DNA from: Dryomyza anilis
Taxonomy: Eukaryota; Arthropoda; Insecta; Diptera; Dryomyzidae
DNA length: 64,000 nt
Direction of reading: 5' to 3'
Assembly (NCBI GenBank): GCA_951804985.1
Contig: OX638133.1
Coordinates: 34,869,963-34,933,962 of the forward strand
Shown here: in pieces, positions 33,440 through 46,035 of the stretch
How the letters are laid out: each line of letters begins with the position of its first letter
Position numbering within the stretch: position 1 is the stretch's first letter
Translations under genes and position numbers: made by a program
Notes under the pieces: generated by a model
What the model was told of the DNA's origin: nothing
The model's input: only the letters and a program-made list of their open reading frames with translations
The model's database searches: none

Positions 33440-33900
33440 TCGTAACCCATCAAATTAAATATTTAAAATTAAGTTAGGTATTTCGACTCTAATCTTTTGG
33501 TATTTTTGATATTACTCTCTATTGGTGCAAGATAAAATAGTGGTGTAAAGAAATTAATTGTTTGTTTTTAAAGCACCTATCGATTGGCATCATTATTTCA
33601 TCAATTTACCTAAGAGTAATGAAAATTCAAAAAAAAATAATGAAGTCAATCGATAGGTGCTTTAAAAACTAACAATTAATTTTTTTACACCACTATTTTA
33701 TATCATACCACTAAAAAGTTATGGCAAAAAAACGAAAAGATTCGCCCTTTCGGCATGGCAAGTTTTTCAATTTTACGAATTCGCTCTTTTGGTTTTGTCT
33801 TTTGTGGCTAGAATATCCAACAAAATCACACATCTTTGAAAAAAAACGACATTCAAAAATGTAGAAAACGCAAATATCAAATTTACACATTGTAAAAAAT
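33440..33900 (+). mobile_element. TCGTCACTGTCAT-type MITE, internal palindrome fragment
   Basis: Carries the same inverted unit as the copies at 49613 and 58424: AAAATAGTGGTGTAAAG, TTTTTAAAGCACCTATCGAT, a centre, then the inverse to about 33705. The TTCGCCCTTTCGGCATGGCAAG and TTGTGGCTAGAATATCCAA blocks follow. The outer termini are missing. Confidence 0.6.
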
Positions 33901-34384
33901 CTAAATAATAAAAAACATTAAAAATGTTAATTAAAAATGTTATTTTAATAATCTATTACAGAACAATCTGTAACAGAACTCATTGCAAAATTTTACAATT
34001 TGTTGACCTACAAAGAATTGTAATTATTACAAAAATGTCTGCGTCTTGTGAACAAAATATGATTTTTTTTTTTGTTTTTTTTTCAAATTTATATCTAAAC
34101 AAGTTTGTATCAAACAGTACCTGTACCACCCGGGGAGCTGCCATAAATGATTTCCTTTCAAATATTCCGTAATTAAGCTGCAGGCTGCTAAAGCTATTTA
34201 ACGTGTAGGTCAGATGGACTTCAAAGCAACAGAAAATTACTTTTAAAATCTGTTTCAAATGAAGTTGGTTTTAAAACAACTTTTTTTATATACACACAAG
34301 AGTCCTATAAAGGCTGACTGAAAAATAATTATTATTTGCGCAGCAGGTGCTTAAACTAAAATTGTGGAAATAATTATTATTACT

Positions 34385-34860
34385 TGAGATTTGATTGTTC
34401 TTTATACAGAAGCAGCAATTGAATTGGTAAGGTACTAACAAAATAAACAAATGTTGAAATAAAAAAAATAAAGAGTGAAATTTCGAATATTCTTCTTGAT
34501 TCAAAGAAGTTAAATTCATGCCTAACAAAACATTATAGCGAACAATATTCTTCAGACAAATAAATTAATTGAGTGGCTATTTTAAAACTATCACATTTAT
34601 GATGTTTTTAGATAACCAATATTCAGAAAATTTCAACTTCATATTTAGAAGTTTATTTCTTACAGAAGCAGTAGTAGAATTGGTAGGTACTATCCGAATA
34701 AACAAATCTTGAATTAGAAAAAAAATCGAGTGTAACATTTCGAGTATTCTTCTTGTTTCAAAGAAGTTAAATTCCTGTCAAAGAAAACGTTATAGCAAAC
34801 AATCTACTTCAGACAAAGAAGTGGTTATTTTAAAACCTTAATGCAAATTATCACCTTAAT
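34385..34860. repeat. Tandem duplication with a period of about 265 bp
   Basis: An ACAGAAGCAG segment followed by GAATTGGTA, then AATAAACAAAT, GTATTCTTCTTG, CAAAGAAGTTAAATTC, CAAACAAT and CTTCAGACAAA appear in the same order near 34405-34570 and 34670-34830, at moderate divergence. Neither copy encodes a protein. Confidence 0.65.
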
Positions 34861-35950
34861 CACCTTAATGCAAATTATGATTTTTAATAAATCAATATTT
34901 AGAAACCTTGTTTTAACATTCAGAAAATTTTCGAATTGATATAGAATTTTGTAAATTTTAATGAATTTACAACAAATTCTTCTACAGATTTAGAAGTTTT
35001 ATTTCTCAGCGTGTGTATCCAAAAATATGTAAATAATTGTGAGTAATTGTACAGACAAAGTAACCAACAGACAAATGAACATGAAAATGACATAAAATGA
35101 TACTTTATAGATACTTTAGGAAGCACTTTTTTACCTTCTAAAATATTTTTGCATTTTCTGTACATTTTTGTTACTTCTTCCTTTACACCACTCGGTTATG
35201 AAACTCTTGCAATACCCCATTTACCTCTTCACTTTGCTCCAGCCTGTTGGGGCATTCAGGTGCTCACTTGGGATCCCATTTATTCGTAGCTTTTTGAATC
35301 GTTTGTCTGTGTGTGTTGTCTATGTCCATTCATTCACTCGGCTTCACAGAGTATCCGGCGTCCGGCATTGCCGCGATACCTTCTCGTATTATTCAAAAAT
35401 TCTATGGTTTTGTGTGAGCAGTTTTTCAAAAAAAACCCAAAAAAAAAAATATAGTCAGTCGAACAAAATCAGCAAAAGAAGCAACAAACTGGAAACAAAG
35501 TGGAAAATAAAGTTCAGCTAGTTGTGCGCATCGTAAACCAAAACAGCAAAAACATAAATGTGCCGCCAACACTGTAGACTATGGAAGGGGCTAAAGTGTG
35601 TGTGGTATTGATAGCAATTGTAACCACCACAACTGCGGTTTTCGCAGTTGATTTCAATTCAACAAAATACAAAAAAAAGCATATCAAAGTTGTTTGTAAA
35701 AACTGTACAGGTTGGTGGCTGAGCAAGTTAATGAAATGGAATTGACAGACAGCAGACACTTTTTGGATTTAAATGCAATAAACCCAACTATTACTATACC
35801 ATAGTCAAACTATGTATATGTACCAAAAAGATGAATATGGTTTAATAGTAATACACTCAAATTATTACTATGAATTTATATGAAAATTCTAATCAAACGA
35901 GTCATTTCCAAACCAAGAATAACTTGTTAGCTGAAACTAATTGAAATTCA
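34861..35950. other. Unique DNA, moderately GC-rich
   Basis: The 35150-35760 segment is less AT-rich than its surroundings. It has open frames on both strands without recognisable domains, splice signals or start context. I treat it as non-coding. Confidence 0.4.
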
Positions 35951-35954
35951 ATAT

Positions 35955-36500
35955 TGTTACGAAAATTCAGTCTAGGGAAAACTGTTCTACGAGTTCGTAT
36001 CGCTGTATTGTGTACAAAATAAAAACGCACTTATATTTGGTTTTAACTAGTATTATTTCAAGTAGTATTAATTAACTTTATTAATTTAAATAACAACTTA
36101 AAGAATAATCACTTATATCAACTGATGAATTACTACAATTTATCTTTATAATGTTCACTCACGAGACGCACTAGTTCACTATTAAATCACAACTGAAGTG
36201 CTATACCTCAGATGCGGCTCCCTTATATACTGCATGCATCAGTTCGACACGTTTCGACAAACTTCGACGTGTTTCGAGAACCTTCTACTCATTTCGTGAA
36301 TGACGCATGCTATTGGCATCTCATTCGCACTCATGTGTTTTCATGCGCTGATCTTCCATCTCTTTCTCGCACACTGCCTCAGTGCGCTGAATGATCTTCC
36401 GTCTCTTTCTAACACATGCTTAGTGCGCTGAATTGTCTTGCGTCTCATTAATTATTGTTGATTGCTTGCACTATGGGGCAAATTACATCTTTTCGTAACA
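35955..36500 (-). mobile_element. Solo LTR, family L (copy 2)
   Basis: 546 bp. It has the same ends as copy 1 on the minus strand (TGTTACGAAAAG, TTTCGTAACA) and ATAT flanks at 35951-35954 and 36501-36504. The TATATAA box is at 36223-36229. It differs from copy 1 by scattered substitutions and small insertions. Confidence 0.7.
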
Positions 36501-37826
36501 ATATCATCACATACCGACCAATATTTTTCAAGTTACTGTATATACGGTGCAGACTGACAAACGGTAGAGCTAAATTGAATTGGGAAGTGTTACTGATTAA
36601 TAATTTATATTTTTTTTTATATCGGTGAACGCATCCTAAATAAACTTAATATTTACTATACTTCATTGGTGTTGGGTATACATTTTTCATCGAGGATATT
36701 AAATATATAACTATTTAAAAATATATATTGCATTCGGTAGACCTAGAGCCCGACAAATTAGTTTTTGTATATTAAAAAAAAAAATAATTTGATTTGTATA
36801 CATTTGACATGAGGTTGGAAGAACGAAAAGTTGATTTCTTACAACCAACTTTATTCGGTTGAAAGAAATTTCGAACAAATTTGGTGCCACTTGATATTCC
36901 AGATTATAACATCCTAACTTTAATTACGTCCATATCTGTGCTGATTGGTACAAGCACGGATCCAGTGGGTGGTGGGGAGTCGATCGCTCCACCCACTATT
37001 CAACGATGTACTTTTAAATTTTTCGACAAACATCATTTTTGGGTCGCAAAATATAGAGAGAGGCGAAAACTTTTTAAAAAAGTGCAAAATGAAAAAGGCG
37101 CATAATTAACAGCATTATAGAGAGAAAGGCAAAATACAGCGAAAGGCGCAAGAGACAAATACTAAAAAAAAATTCTGATTAACTGCCACAAACTCGATGA
37201 TCTCCAATGATTATTATAACACCCTGATTAAGGAGTATGTTGTAAAAATGTTAAATTCGATCAATAAAACTCCTAATTTAAATAACGTCCATATCAGTGC
37301 TGATTGGAACAAGCGCGGATCCAGTGAGTGGAGGGTGGTCGATCGCCTCTCCCTTCCAAAACTTTAGTACTTTTAAATTTTTCGACAACAAAATAATTGG
37401 GACGCCAATATCTCGGTTGTTATAAGAAAAGGATTATAAATATTGCATAACACACCTAATGAATGTTTATTATATGTCAGAAAGTTTCAATTCAATACCT
37501 CTAATGAAACCTATTCAAATCAGCCTATAAAACCTTTCAGGCACATAAGGGTTAAAAAAATAAAATAATGTCTAAAAAAAATACCATTTAAAAAAGTTTC
37601 GGATTCTTTTTTTGGCGCGCTACAGCATTAAATATTTATTTAGAAATTTCGTCGTCATTTAGAAACATATTTATATAATTTTCTCAACTATCGTAATAAC
37701 TAGGTCAGTTCAGAAACATTTTTGATTTTAATTTTTTTTTACAAAATTACTAATCCCAATCGTTATGGTTAGCGGATCATTAAAAGACCTACAAATAACA
37801 AATTTTCAGGGTACCACAGTAACTGT
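36501..37826. repeat. AT-rich DNA with a duplicated 150-bp segment
   Basis: The segments 36895-37040 and 37262-37400 share AACGTCCATATC(A/T)GTGCTG, ATTGG(T/A)ACAAGC, CGGATCCAGTG, GTCGATCGC and ACTTTTAAATTTTTCGACAA in order. They are direct repeats about 367 bp apart. The same GATCCGCCCCTGGATTCG neighbourhood occurs near 38050. It is probably an old element with duplicated internal parts. Confidence 0.55.
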
Positions 37827-37877
37827 AAAGGAGGGTACGATCGGAACTGTGGCACAGTTCCGATCGTACCCTCCTTT
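37827..37877. repeat. Perfect 51-bp palindrome
   Basis: A 25-bp arm (37827-37851, beginning AAAGGAGGGTACGATCGG) and its exact complement (37853-37877) are separated by a single G. It sits in AT-rich DNA and would extrude as a cruciform or fold as a hairpin in RNA. It may be two transposon ends joined head to head. Confidence 0.9.
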
Positions 37878-40640
37878 TTTTAATCAAGTAAAACTGTTGG
37901 TTTAAAAAAAAAATGTTTATTTAGAAAAGTAATAATTTTCACTGTATTTGATTTGAAAATATAAAAAGGGCGCAAAATAATTGTTCAGGGTGCATTTTAG
38001 CAAAATTGGAAAAAAGGAGCAAAAAAAATCAATCTGCCCCTCAACCCGAAATTCAAGATCCGCCCCTGGATTCGTATTGAAAATATGTATAATCAGTTGA
38101 TTATGATCTGACATCCGACCATTTATGTGTAAATACATCATATAACATTAAGATTTAACTTTATACCGATCGAAGAGATATTTTGATCAAATATAAAAAA
38201 ATAATATTTTTCTCGCGCACAGCTCTTTTTTTTTGTATCGCAAGCTGTCTGTTTTCGGCCCATTCCCAAAATATGGCCTAAATCTGCCATTAAATGCCAT
38301 CAAATTTTACAACCTGCTATACACTTCCCAAGATAATCCATTTAGCTGTGCCTTTGTCGGAAAAATGCCCGAAACATTTCTAAAAATTACAGAAATTTAG
38401 TCTCGTTATAGATCAAATCAAATTTATACAGTGTATAAATTTGTTGTGGTCACCAAATCATTGCCAACTAACATTGACGGTTCTCTCAACTAGTAGCTAA
38501 GTATTGTAGTTTGAATTACACCCGATTTAGAACAGTTTTAGAACAATTTGGTATAATAAAAATATATCTCGTGACAACCGAATATAGCAATTTCAACAAT
38601 CAATTTGTAGAAATTTTGTTTTCGCTGAATGAAGTTGGTTGAAACAACTAACTTTTCTCTGTTTAGCAACCGCGTTCCAAAAGTGGATTTTACTGTGATT
38701 TGTGATTGAAATGATATTGTACACATTCAGTAGAACTACCTCATTTTAATTTATGTTCATTCATTATTTCGGTGCACGTTCCGTTTGTCTCACTGTGCAC
38801 CGGTCTGCCAACAATTGCTGTTCAATTAAGCAGCACCTAAAAACATGCAACAATTTGAAGCAGTTGCAGCATTAAAAGGGTTTCCGCACGACTTGCTGCA
38901 AAGCGCTTAACTTTACGCATTTAGTCGAGATGTTGGCTTAACCTGTACGAAATTAAGAAAAGACAAATAAGAGAAGTAAAAAGAAAATAAGAAAAACTAG
39001 CAAAGAAAACAAAAACCCATAAAAATGAAAGATAAATTAAGACAAAAAATACGAAAACTTTAACTTTTTTTTTTGCTTTAACCTTTTTTAACTATTCTGG
39101 TGCACTGCTTTCTGGTGGCTTCTTCGAGGCAACATTTTGCAAAACTTACGCGCTTTTGTCTGGACGTGAAACAAAGCAAAGTGAAATAAAAAATAAAAAT
39201 GGGAAACATTCATGGCTGCAATAAAGAAATTATCTTTGGCAAGCAGCTGTACCGGACCTGCAAGCAAGATGTTCGAATAGATGGACAGCACAGAGATTTT
39301 CGACGAAGTTTAAGTGAAAATGTGTAGTGCTAGTGGAGCAGCATAAAGGTGAAGTTGTGGCACAAAAAAGGTGAAAATTAATTTCAACATTCATGACGAC
39401 AGACGACAAAAAAAAAAGAAAAATAATCCGAAAAGAAAATGCTGAAATGTGGGCGAACTGGTGGCAAATCTGCCAAAAGTTTTATTTCAAGTTGCTGCAT
39501 AAAAACAGAATGCAGAATATTTTTTTGTGAATATTGAATCTTGAGCAACTATATTGCAACTTAGTAATTAACGTGGCAGACAGGCGACTCGGCACGCAGT
39601 TTTGCAGTGCGCCAAATAAGCGCTGCATACTTTAAGGATCAGTGACTTGTGCCAACATAATGCATCAAAGTCATTTCATTAGCAAATGAGACAGACAGAC
39701 AGACAGCCAGCCCAACCAACGAAGAAACCAATATAAAGACGTCCAGCGATAAAGTGAGCTAGAGAGAGAGATATAGAGTGACAAACAAAGCAACATGAAA
39801 ACAAACAAGCGATTCTTCTAGTCTGAAGAGCAGCCGGCAAACAAAAGCGCATTGTGTCTGTCTTCTTGGCCAAAGACAGCAGTGCTAGTGAGTGGTGGCA
39901 AATTATGATATAAAAATTGTCGAACTGAGATACAAAGCTTATAAATTAAAATTTACATTGCGTTCCACCTAATAATTCGCTTCGTCGACTTTTCTTTAAA
40001 TTCAACTTCAAACATCAACTTCATCTTGAATTGCAATTGTTTTGCATTGTTAGATTTTCGTTCGCTTTTATTGCCTTTTGCAATAAGAGTCGGATTTTCT
40101 TTTCATTTTACTTAGTAATAATTGCAACCACAAAGTGGCGAAACTCTTGTGCTTTTTCAATTGCGTTCGTTCGGACCTCTTTCACTATTTGCCAGTTGTC
40201 TAGGAAATCAATTCGCAAGGCATTCTATGGGCCGAGTGGTAGCACGATAGAAACGCATTATTGCTTATTATATTTGCAAAGATACTTTTGCCTAAAGTTG
40301 CTCAAAGAACTTTTATTGTTTGTGCAGACAGAATTAGTTGGGTTTTAAAATTTCTATATTTGAATTTTTAATTGTTTGTTAACTGACTTTCAGACGACAA
40401 TAGAAATCAAATCAAATTTAATTTTATCAAACAAACCTAAAGAATACTATAATAATTTCCTTAGTTACCAAAATCTTTGATATGGGACCAATATCAATTG
40501 TTATTCGACTATACAGTCACTATGTATTAGCCGAAACGGCTTTATAACGATTTATATTGATATTGTCTGAACAGTCGTTTCCGATATTCGATAAAAACGG
40601 ACCTATCTACACCATTAACAAGGGGTTATTCTAATTTTTT
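37878..40640. other. Mostly unique non-coding DNA
   Basis: Contains a GC-richer island at about 38740-40330 with AG-rich simple stretches near 39690 and 39765. Open frames such as the one at 40031-40348 show no domain. No element ends are seen. Confidence 0.4.
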
Positions 40641-40649
40641 ATTTAAAAC

Positions 40650-41720
40650 ATATCAATTGTAATTCAGAAATTCTGTTTGATTTTCAATACACATTAATTG
40701 ATATTCATAATTTTCCAATTGAAATTCGGAAAATCTCCATTGAAATTCATCATTTTCCATTTGTAATTCAGAAAATTTTCCATTTGAAATTCAGAAATTA
40801 CCCTTGAAATTCATAACTTTCCATTCAATTTCAATTGAAATTGTTAACATTCCAAATAATATTCATAACTTTCCATTTACAATTCTACAAATAACAATTA
40901 AAATTAAATATTTTCTATTTTATATATTTTATTTATTCAAAAAAGAACAACTGAAATTCAGAAATTAATCTAAAGTTCAAAATATATCAATTTGTTCAGC
41001 AATTCCGTTTTAAATTTAAACATATTGCTGCGAAAAGTCATTCTTCGGAAATTTGATCTACAAGTTCGTATCTATGGATTGTGTACAAAATGAAAACAGT
41101 CATATGTTTGGTTTAAATTATAACAATTAACTTTATTAATTCACTTTAATAAACAACTTTACTAATAGCAAATTCTAAAAACTGCTACATATCCACTATT
41201 TAACTTGACATTGTTCTCACATGAGATGCACTCGACCACTTTCTAATCACTACTGAAGCGAAGTGCCTCAGATGTGGCACCCTTATATAATGCATGCATC
41301 AGTTCGATACGTTTCGACATGGTCGAGAACCTTCCACAAGTATCGTGAATGCTGCATGCTATTTGCATCTCATTCGCACTTATGTGTTTTAATGTACTGA
41401 TCTTACATCTCTTTCTCGCACACTTCATCAGTGCGCTGAATGATCTTCCGTTTCTTTCTAACACATTGCTTAGTGCGCTGAATTGTCTTGAGTCTTATTC
41501 TTGTTGATTACTTGCACTATGAGGCAAATTACCTCTTTTTTGTAACAATATCAACTGTAATTGAATAATTATATTTTATTGTCAGAATTCATCAATTGAT
41601 ATTCATAACTTCCATTTGAATTCAGAAAATATCAAATGAAATTCTTGATTTTTCATTTGAAATTTAGAAAAATATCAATTAGCAATTCATTATTTTCCAT
41701 GTTGAACTCAGTAAACCGGT
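40650..41720. repeat. Degenerate 22-bp tandem array split by a solo LTR
   Basis: Irregular repeats of a unit like TTGAAATTCATAATTTTCCA run from about 40650 to 40900 and resume at about 41560-41720. The solo LTR at 41026-41547 inserted near the array. Confidence 0.6.
41026..41547 (-). mobile_element. Solo LTR, family L (copy 3)
   Basis: 522 bp, with the same order of blocks as copies 1 and 2 and a TATATAA box at 41283-41289. The left terminus has decayed (TTGCTGCG instead of TTGTTACG in plus-strand reading), while the right still ends GTAACA. ATAT flanks at 41022-41025 and 41548-41551. It is the most diverged of the three. Confidence 0.65.
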
Positions 41721-43189
41721 ACAAAAACTAAAATACAATTAACTAAAAAAATATAAATTTAATATAAAATTAAAAAAATAGATAAATATTCAAAAAATTA
41801 TCAATGAAATATATATTTCTCTGTTGATTTTTTACATTGTTTCGTTAAAAGCCTTCTTAAAATCGGAAAATTTATATTGTTTACTGATATCGGTTTATTT
41901 CGGTTTTATGTAACACGGTTTCATTTTTAAATATTAAATGGTTTTAAAAGGATATTCAATCCCTGAATGTTACCTTTTACGAATTTATTTAAAGCCTAAT
42001 TCTTACTATACACTCAGAGAAAATACCATAAAATGAATAGTTTTTAATTTTTAAATCGTTAAATACGATTAAATACTACAAAATAATATAATAAATATAA
42101 TTGTATACCTACCTTTAAAAGTTCTTAATTATGCTGAACATTCTCACACTCATAATTTTTTTTACATATCAGAAATTTTTGACGTATATCCCAATAATTT
42201 AAAAAATTGATATAAAAGTAAAAAAAAATTAAGCAAAAATGTAGAAAAATTAATGTGGGCGAATCACAAAACACCTCCACAAAATTATTTCTACACCTCT
42301 TCAAATTTCAGACAAAATTATTAGAAATAATATAACTAATTTTGGAAAAAATTAGCTAAATCAAAATAGCTGTTTTTGTCGAAATTCGAAATTCGAATTC
42401 GAAAACTTTACAATAATTTAATAATTATAAGTCGAATTATGAATAAATAATGTATACCAGAATCAAAAACAGCATTCAATGCTTAGCATAATGCATGATT
42501 TCCTTGCTGTCTTTCGCTATCACTCGTCATCAAGATTTCGTCCTCTTATAACATGGGGGGATAACGAAAGATATAGAAATTTGAAACATTTGAACTTTTG
42601 CTATTATTCGGTAACACAACGAAATAGAGATGAGGAGTGATAGCAGGGAAACCATGCCTAATATACACCAAAAAAATTCATTTAGCAATATTATTGACCT
42701 AGATAATGGCTTAACACTATAAGAAAAAGTTGTGTTTTTTGAAGTGTTTTTTTTTGAATTTTGTGAAATTTTCGAATTTCGAAAAAAATCAATTTATATA
42801 TAATTTTTTTTTATATATTCAAAGCCATAAACTAAATTGCACAAAAATCGAAGACAAAATTTAAAACCATGTCGGTTTGATGTGGACTTGCTCATTTATA
42901 AAATATTACAAACTAAATTTTATGTAATACATTAAGTCTTTAAGATTTAACTAAAATTAATGTTTAAAGGGCATACCTAAAAAAATACAGAAGAAATTTT
43001 ATTTTTAATTGTTATTCTAAATATTATTTTAAATATAATTTTTCGAGACAATTGTTTCCCGAGAAAACTCTTCAATGGACAATTCTTCCTATAGAAAAAT
43101 TCTGCAAGCCAAACCATTCCTATTTTATCTGTTATGAGATGATGATGGAAACTGATATCTGGAGAAAATCAATCATCACTAAATGACAA

Positions 43190-43470
43190 ACTTTCTGGGA
43201 AAATTATTTGAGGACAAATTGTCTCGGGAATGAATTTTCCGGAAGAGGAATTGTCTTGAGAAAGAATTTTTCATTAAAGATTGTCTCTTAACGAATTCAC
43301 CAAGGAAAAATTGTTCCGGCAAGAATTGTACAGGGAATAATTGTACGGGGAGAATTGTCACGTGAAGGAATTGTCTCGGATAAGAATTGTCACGGGAAGA
43401 ATTTTCTCGGAGAAGAATTGTCCTGGAAGAATTTTTCCAGTATGAATTTTCGGGGAAGAATTGTCCGTGA
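43190..43470. repeat. Degenerate array of about 17-bp units (GGGAAGAATTGTC)
   Basis: Around 15 imperfect copies of a unit such as GGGAAGAATTGTCTCGG follow each other. Isolated related words (CCAGGGACAATTCTC) also occur inside both hAT MITEs near 2225 and 5230, which hints at a shared source. Confidence 0.65.
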
Positions 43471-43547
43471 CTAAAATTAAGAACAAAACTAAAAATCGAG
43501 TTTTTCTGAAATTCCACTTTTCGAAGTAATAAGATTTCCTAATTCTA

Positions 43548-44271
43548 CACCCAAAAAAAACTACTATAAAAATAATAGTTTTTTACTATTAAAAATAGTC
43601 AACAGGATAAATTATTATTTTAATAGGAAAATACCATTAAATATTAGAAACATTGCCATTGAGTTTATATGAAAAGATTTATTTTTTGTATACTACTAAA
43701 TTAATAATTGTCGTATTGAACAATTTTAATGGTATTTGAGGTAATGAAGCTAAATGTAGCTGAAAATTGATGAACATTTTGAATACAAATTACTTTTAAA
43801 TATTGCATGATAGGATAAAACTGAATACATCAAAAAAATCGTATTAAATTAATGGTATTTTACACAACAATTAAAATTGGTCAGTGGATGCATACTATTA
43901 CAACAATAATATTCAAACAATTAATAAAAATCATTGTTTGTTCCATTAATTTTATAATCCGACATGTTAATTATTATGACAAGACCTATAACTATTATTT
44001 GATGAGTATTTCTATTTTTAGAATATAAACCATAAACTCAGTAGTATACCCACACCCAGAAAAAAATTCCCTCAAATCCCATTAAAATTGGTCAATAGAA
44101 CAATTATTGATTTAATAGTATACAAAAAATAAAAACTTTCATATAATCTTAATGGCAATGTCATGGTATTTTCTTCTATTTAATGGTATTTTCCGATTAT
44201 AATAATAATTTATCCTATTGAATATTTTTAATAGTAAAAAACTATTATTTATATAGTATTTTTTCTGGGTG
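43548..44271. mobile_element. Long-inverted-repeat element within 42011-44301
   Basis: Arms of roughly 110 bp or more: left from CACCCAAAAAAAACTAC through AATAATAGTTTTTTACTATT and GGATAAATTATTATT; right is its inverse ending TTTTTCTGGGTG. Another CACCCAGAAAAAAAT terminus near 44053 complicates the structure. The left flank is TA, but the right flank is not. Confidence 0.55.
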
Positions 44272-44303
44272 CAGAAAAAAAATGGTATTTTCTGCTGAGT
44301 GTA

Positions 44304-46030
44304 CTACCGTTAATTACTGAGTGGTCGCATTATGATGTATTTATTTGGCAGGATTTGTATTATTATTGATCTGCCCAACCAACTATAACACAATCGTGCA
44401 TTGATTATAGAAATAATTGCTAGATCATACGCACGATTGCAATACACAACTCAATTTTTTTTTTTTTGCGGAATAGTTTGTGAAGCGTCACTTTATATAA
44501 AAACTTTTTTTAAATACTAAACTAATCTCCCAAGTAGAAAATTGTTTTAAATTATGTGCAACTATAAAATTTTCAAAATCCATTCAACACATAATTTGCC
44601 ATGAATTTATCTTTTTTCCAAATCAAGGTAAACTTGTATTTATGATTTACCGCATCATAGAAATCCCATATTAAATACCACAATAACTGTTTGATAAAAG
44701 TTTCTCATAGCAAATACAATTTTTCACTTGATTGCATGTGAGTTTGCAAATTTTAACAACATAAACTCCAAAATCCCACAACGACAAAAGTGCTTTACTC
44801 ACGCATGATGACGAAATATATACGAAGTATAGGGTGGATATATTGCCAAGTCTGGAATTGCTACAATTTTTCATTAATTGCCAATTTGTGCAATTTAAAC
44901 AATTTGTGTCAACACATGGACGAAGGCTACACTTTGTGGTCAAGTCAAATGTACCGATAACATGCAATCGTACTCAATAACATAGAACCCACCTACTCCA
45001 ATTCAGTAATATTCCCCCAAATGTAATATAGTTTCATTAATACTGCAACACGAACAACAAACATGCGGGTTTCTCGCACAGAATGCAAATATAAATAGCA
45101 AACGGAAATGCATAGAACCGGTAACGTTAAAAGGAAATTTAATTCAATACACGGAGAAATTCAAATCGACACCCATTACACCCACAAAACTGTCATCATT
45201 CAATTTGTGGTCATTGGCATATTGGCCGAACGCCGGTTAAATAGGACAAAGTTAAAGGATTAGATTTCCAGAAGGCGCTGAGGGCGAACACATGCATATT
45301 GACGAAATGCACAATTCGTTTGTGTATGCCCCTACTAAATCCTTATTATAATGCAGCAATGATACAAAATCAAATCAAATTACGACAAATTCTACAAACG
45401 TATTCGAAATGTACACAAAAATAGTTTGAAAGGCAACAACTGATACCTGTCCCTATCAAATGCTTTTGCGAAATACGCACATCGCATAACCCAACGTCAT
45501 TTTGTGCAACAACGAACAATTTCTTGGCCCACCCCCTGTAAAGATGAAGCAGACAATACGTACATTTTGGAAATATCGAATTGTGATTGAGTAGCACAAG
45601 CACACACAAAGTTTTACGTTCGTTAAGTCAGTTTGAATTTTTGGCTCCGTTCTCACATATTCAGCTTTGAGGGTACTGCTTTGAATTGAGATAACCGGTG
45701 TTTTACATTGCACTGATACGACATGAATTCTTATTTGAAAAAAAAGCAAAATAATTTTAAAAAAGATGATCGAACAGTGGCATGCAACAGAAACTAGCAA
45801 GTCATAGGATACCAGTCACATGGGGATTTTGATTAGTAAGGATTACTTAGTAAGGAGATCACCAGGGTTTCTTCAAAATAGTGGAAATTTGACAATCGTG
45901 ATTTAGTTATCTTTCATTTGATAGATGTAGCCAGGAGCCGAATTTCCACATCTGCTATTTTTCTGTGAAAGACAAACGGATTTTCAAAGAGTGTAAACAC
46001 CTAAAAATTTGTTTAGTAAGGAGAGTATAC
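44304..46030. other. Unique non-coding DNA
   Basis: A GC-richer island spans about 44870-45700. Open frames on the minus strand (about 44671-44967, 45370-45800) have no recognisable domains. No element ends seen. Confidence 0.4.
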
Positions 46031-46035
46031 ATATG

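Larger units (their letters stand above)
42011..44301. mobile_element. TA-flanked element with CACTCAG termini, 2.3 kb
   Basis: The left end CACTCAGAGAAAATACC and the right end (minus strand CACTCAGCAGAAAATACC) match except for one base gap. TA flanks both (42009-42010, 44302-44303). The terminus is the same as in the 243-bp element at 5686. No transposase frame is present. The interior holds a 17-bp degenerate array (43190-43470) and a separate long inverted repeat (43548-44271). Confidence 0.6.

Noticed and set aside
35168..35521. 117-codon open frame
   Set aside because: Starts and ends in low-complexity DNA, has no recognisable domain or splice sites, and overlaps an antisense frame.
43190..43470. 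CRISPR array or coding repeat (minus-strand 112-codon frame)
   Set aside because: Units are imperfect and contiguous with no spacers; the peptide is a by-product of the 17-bp repeat.
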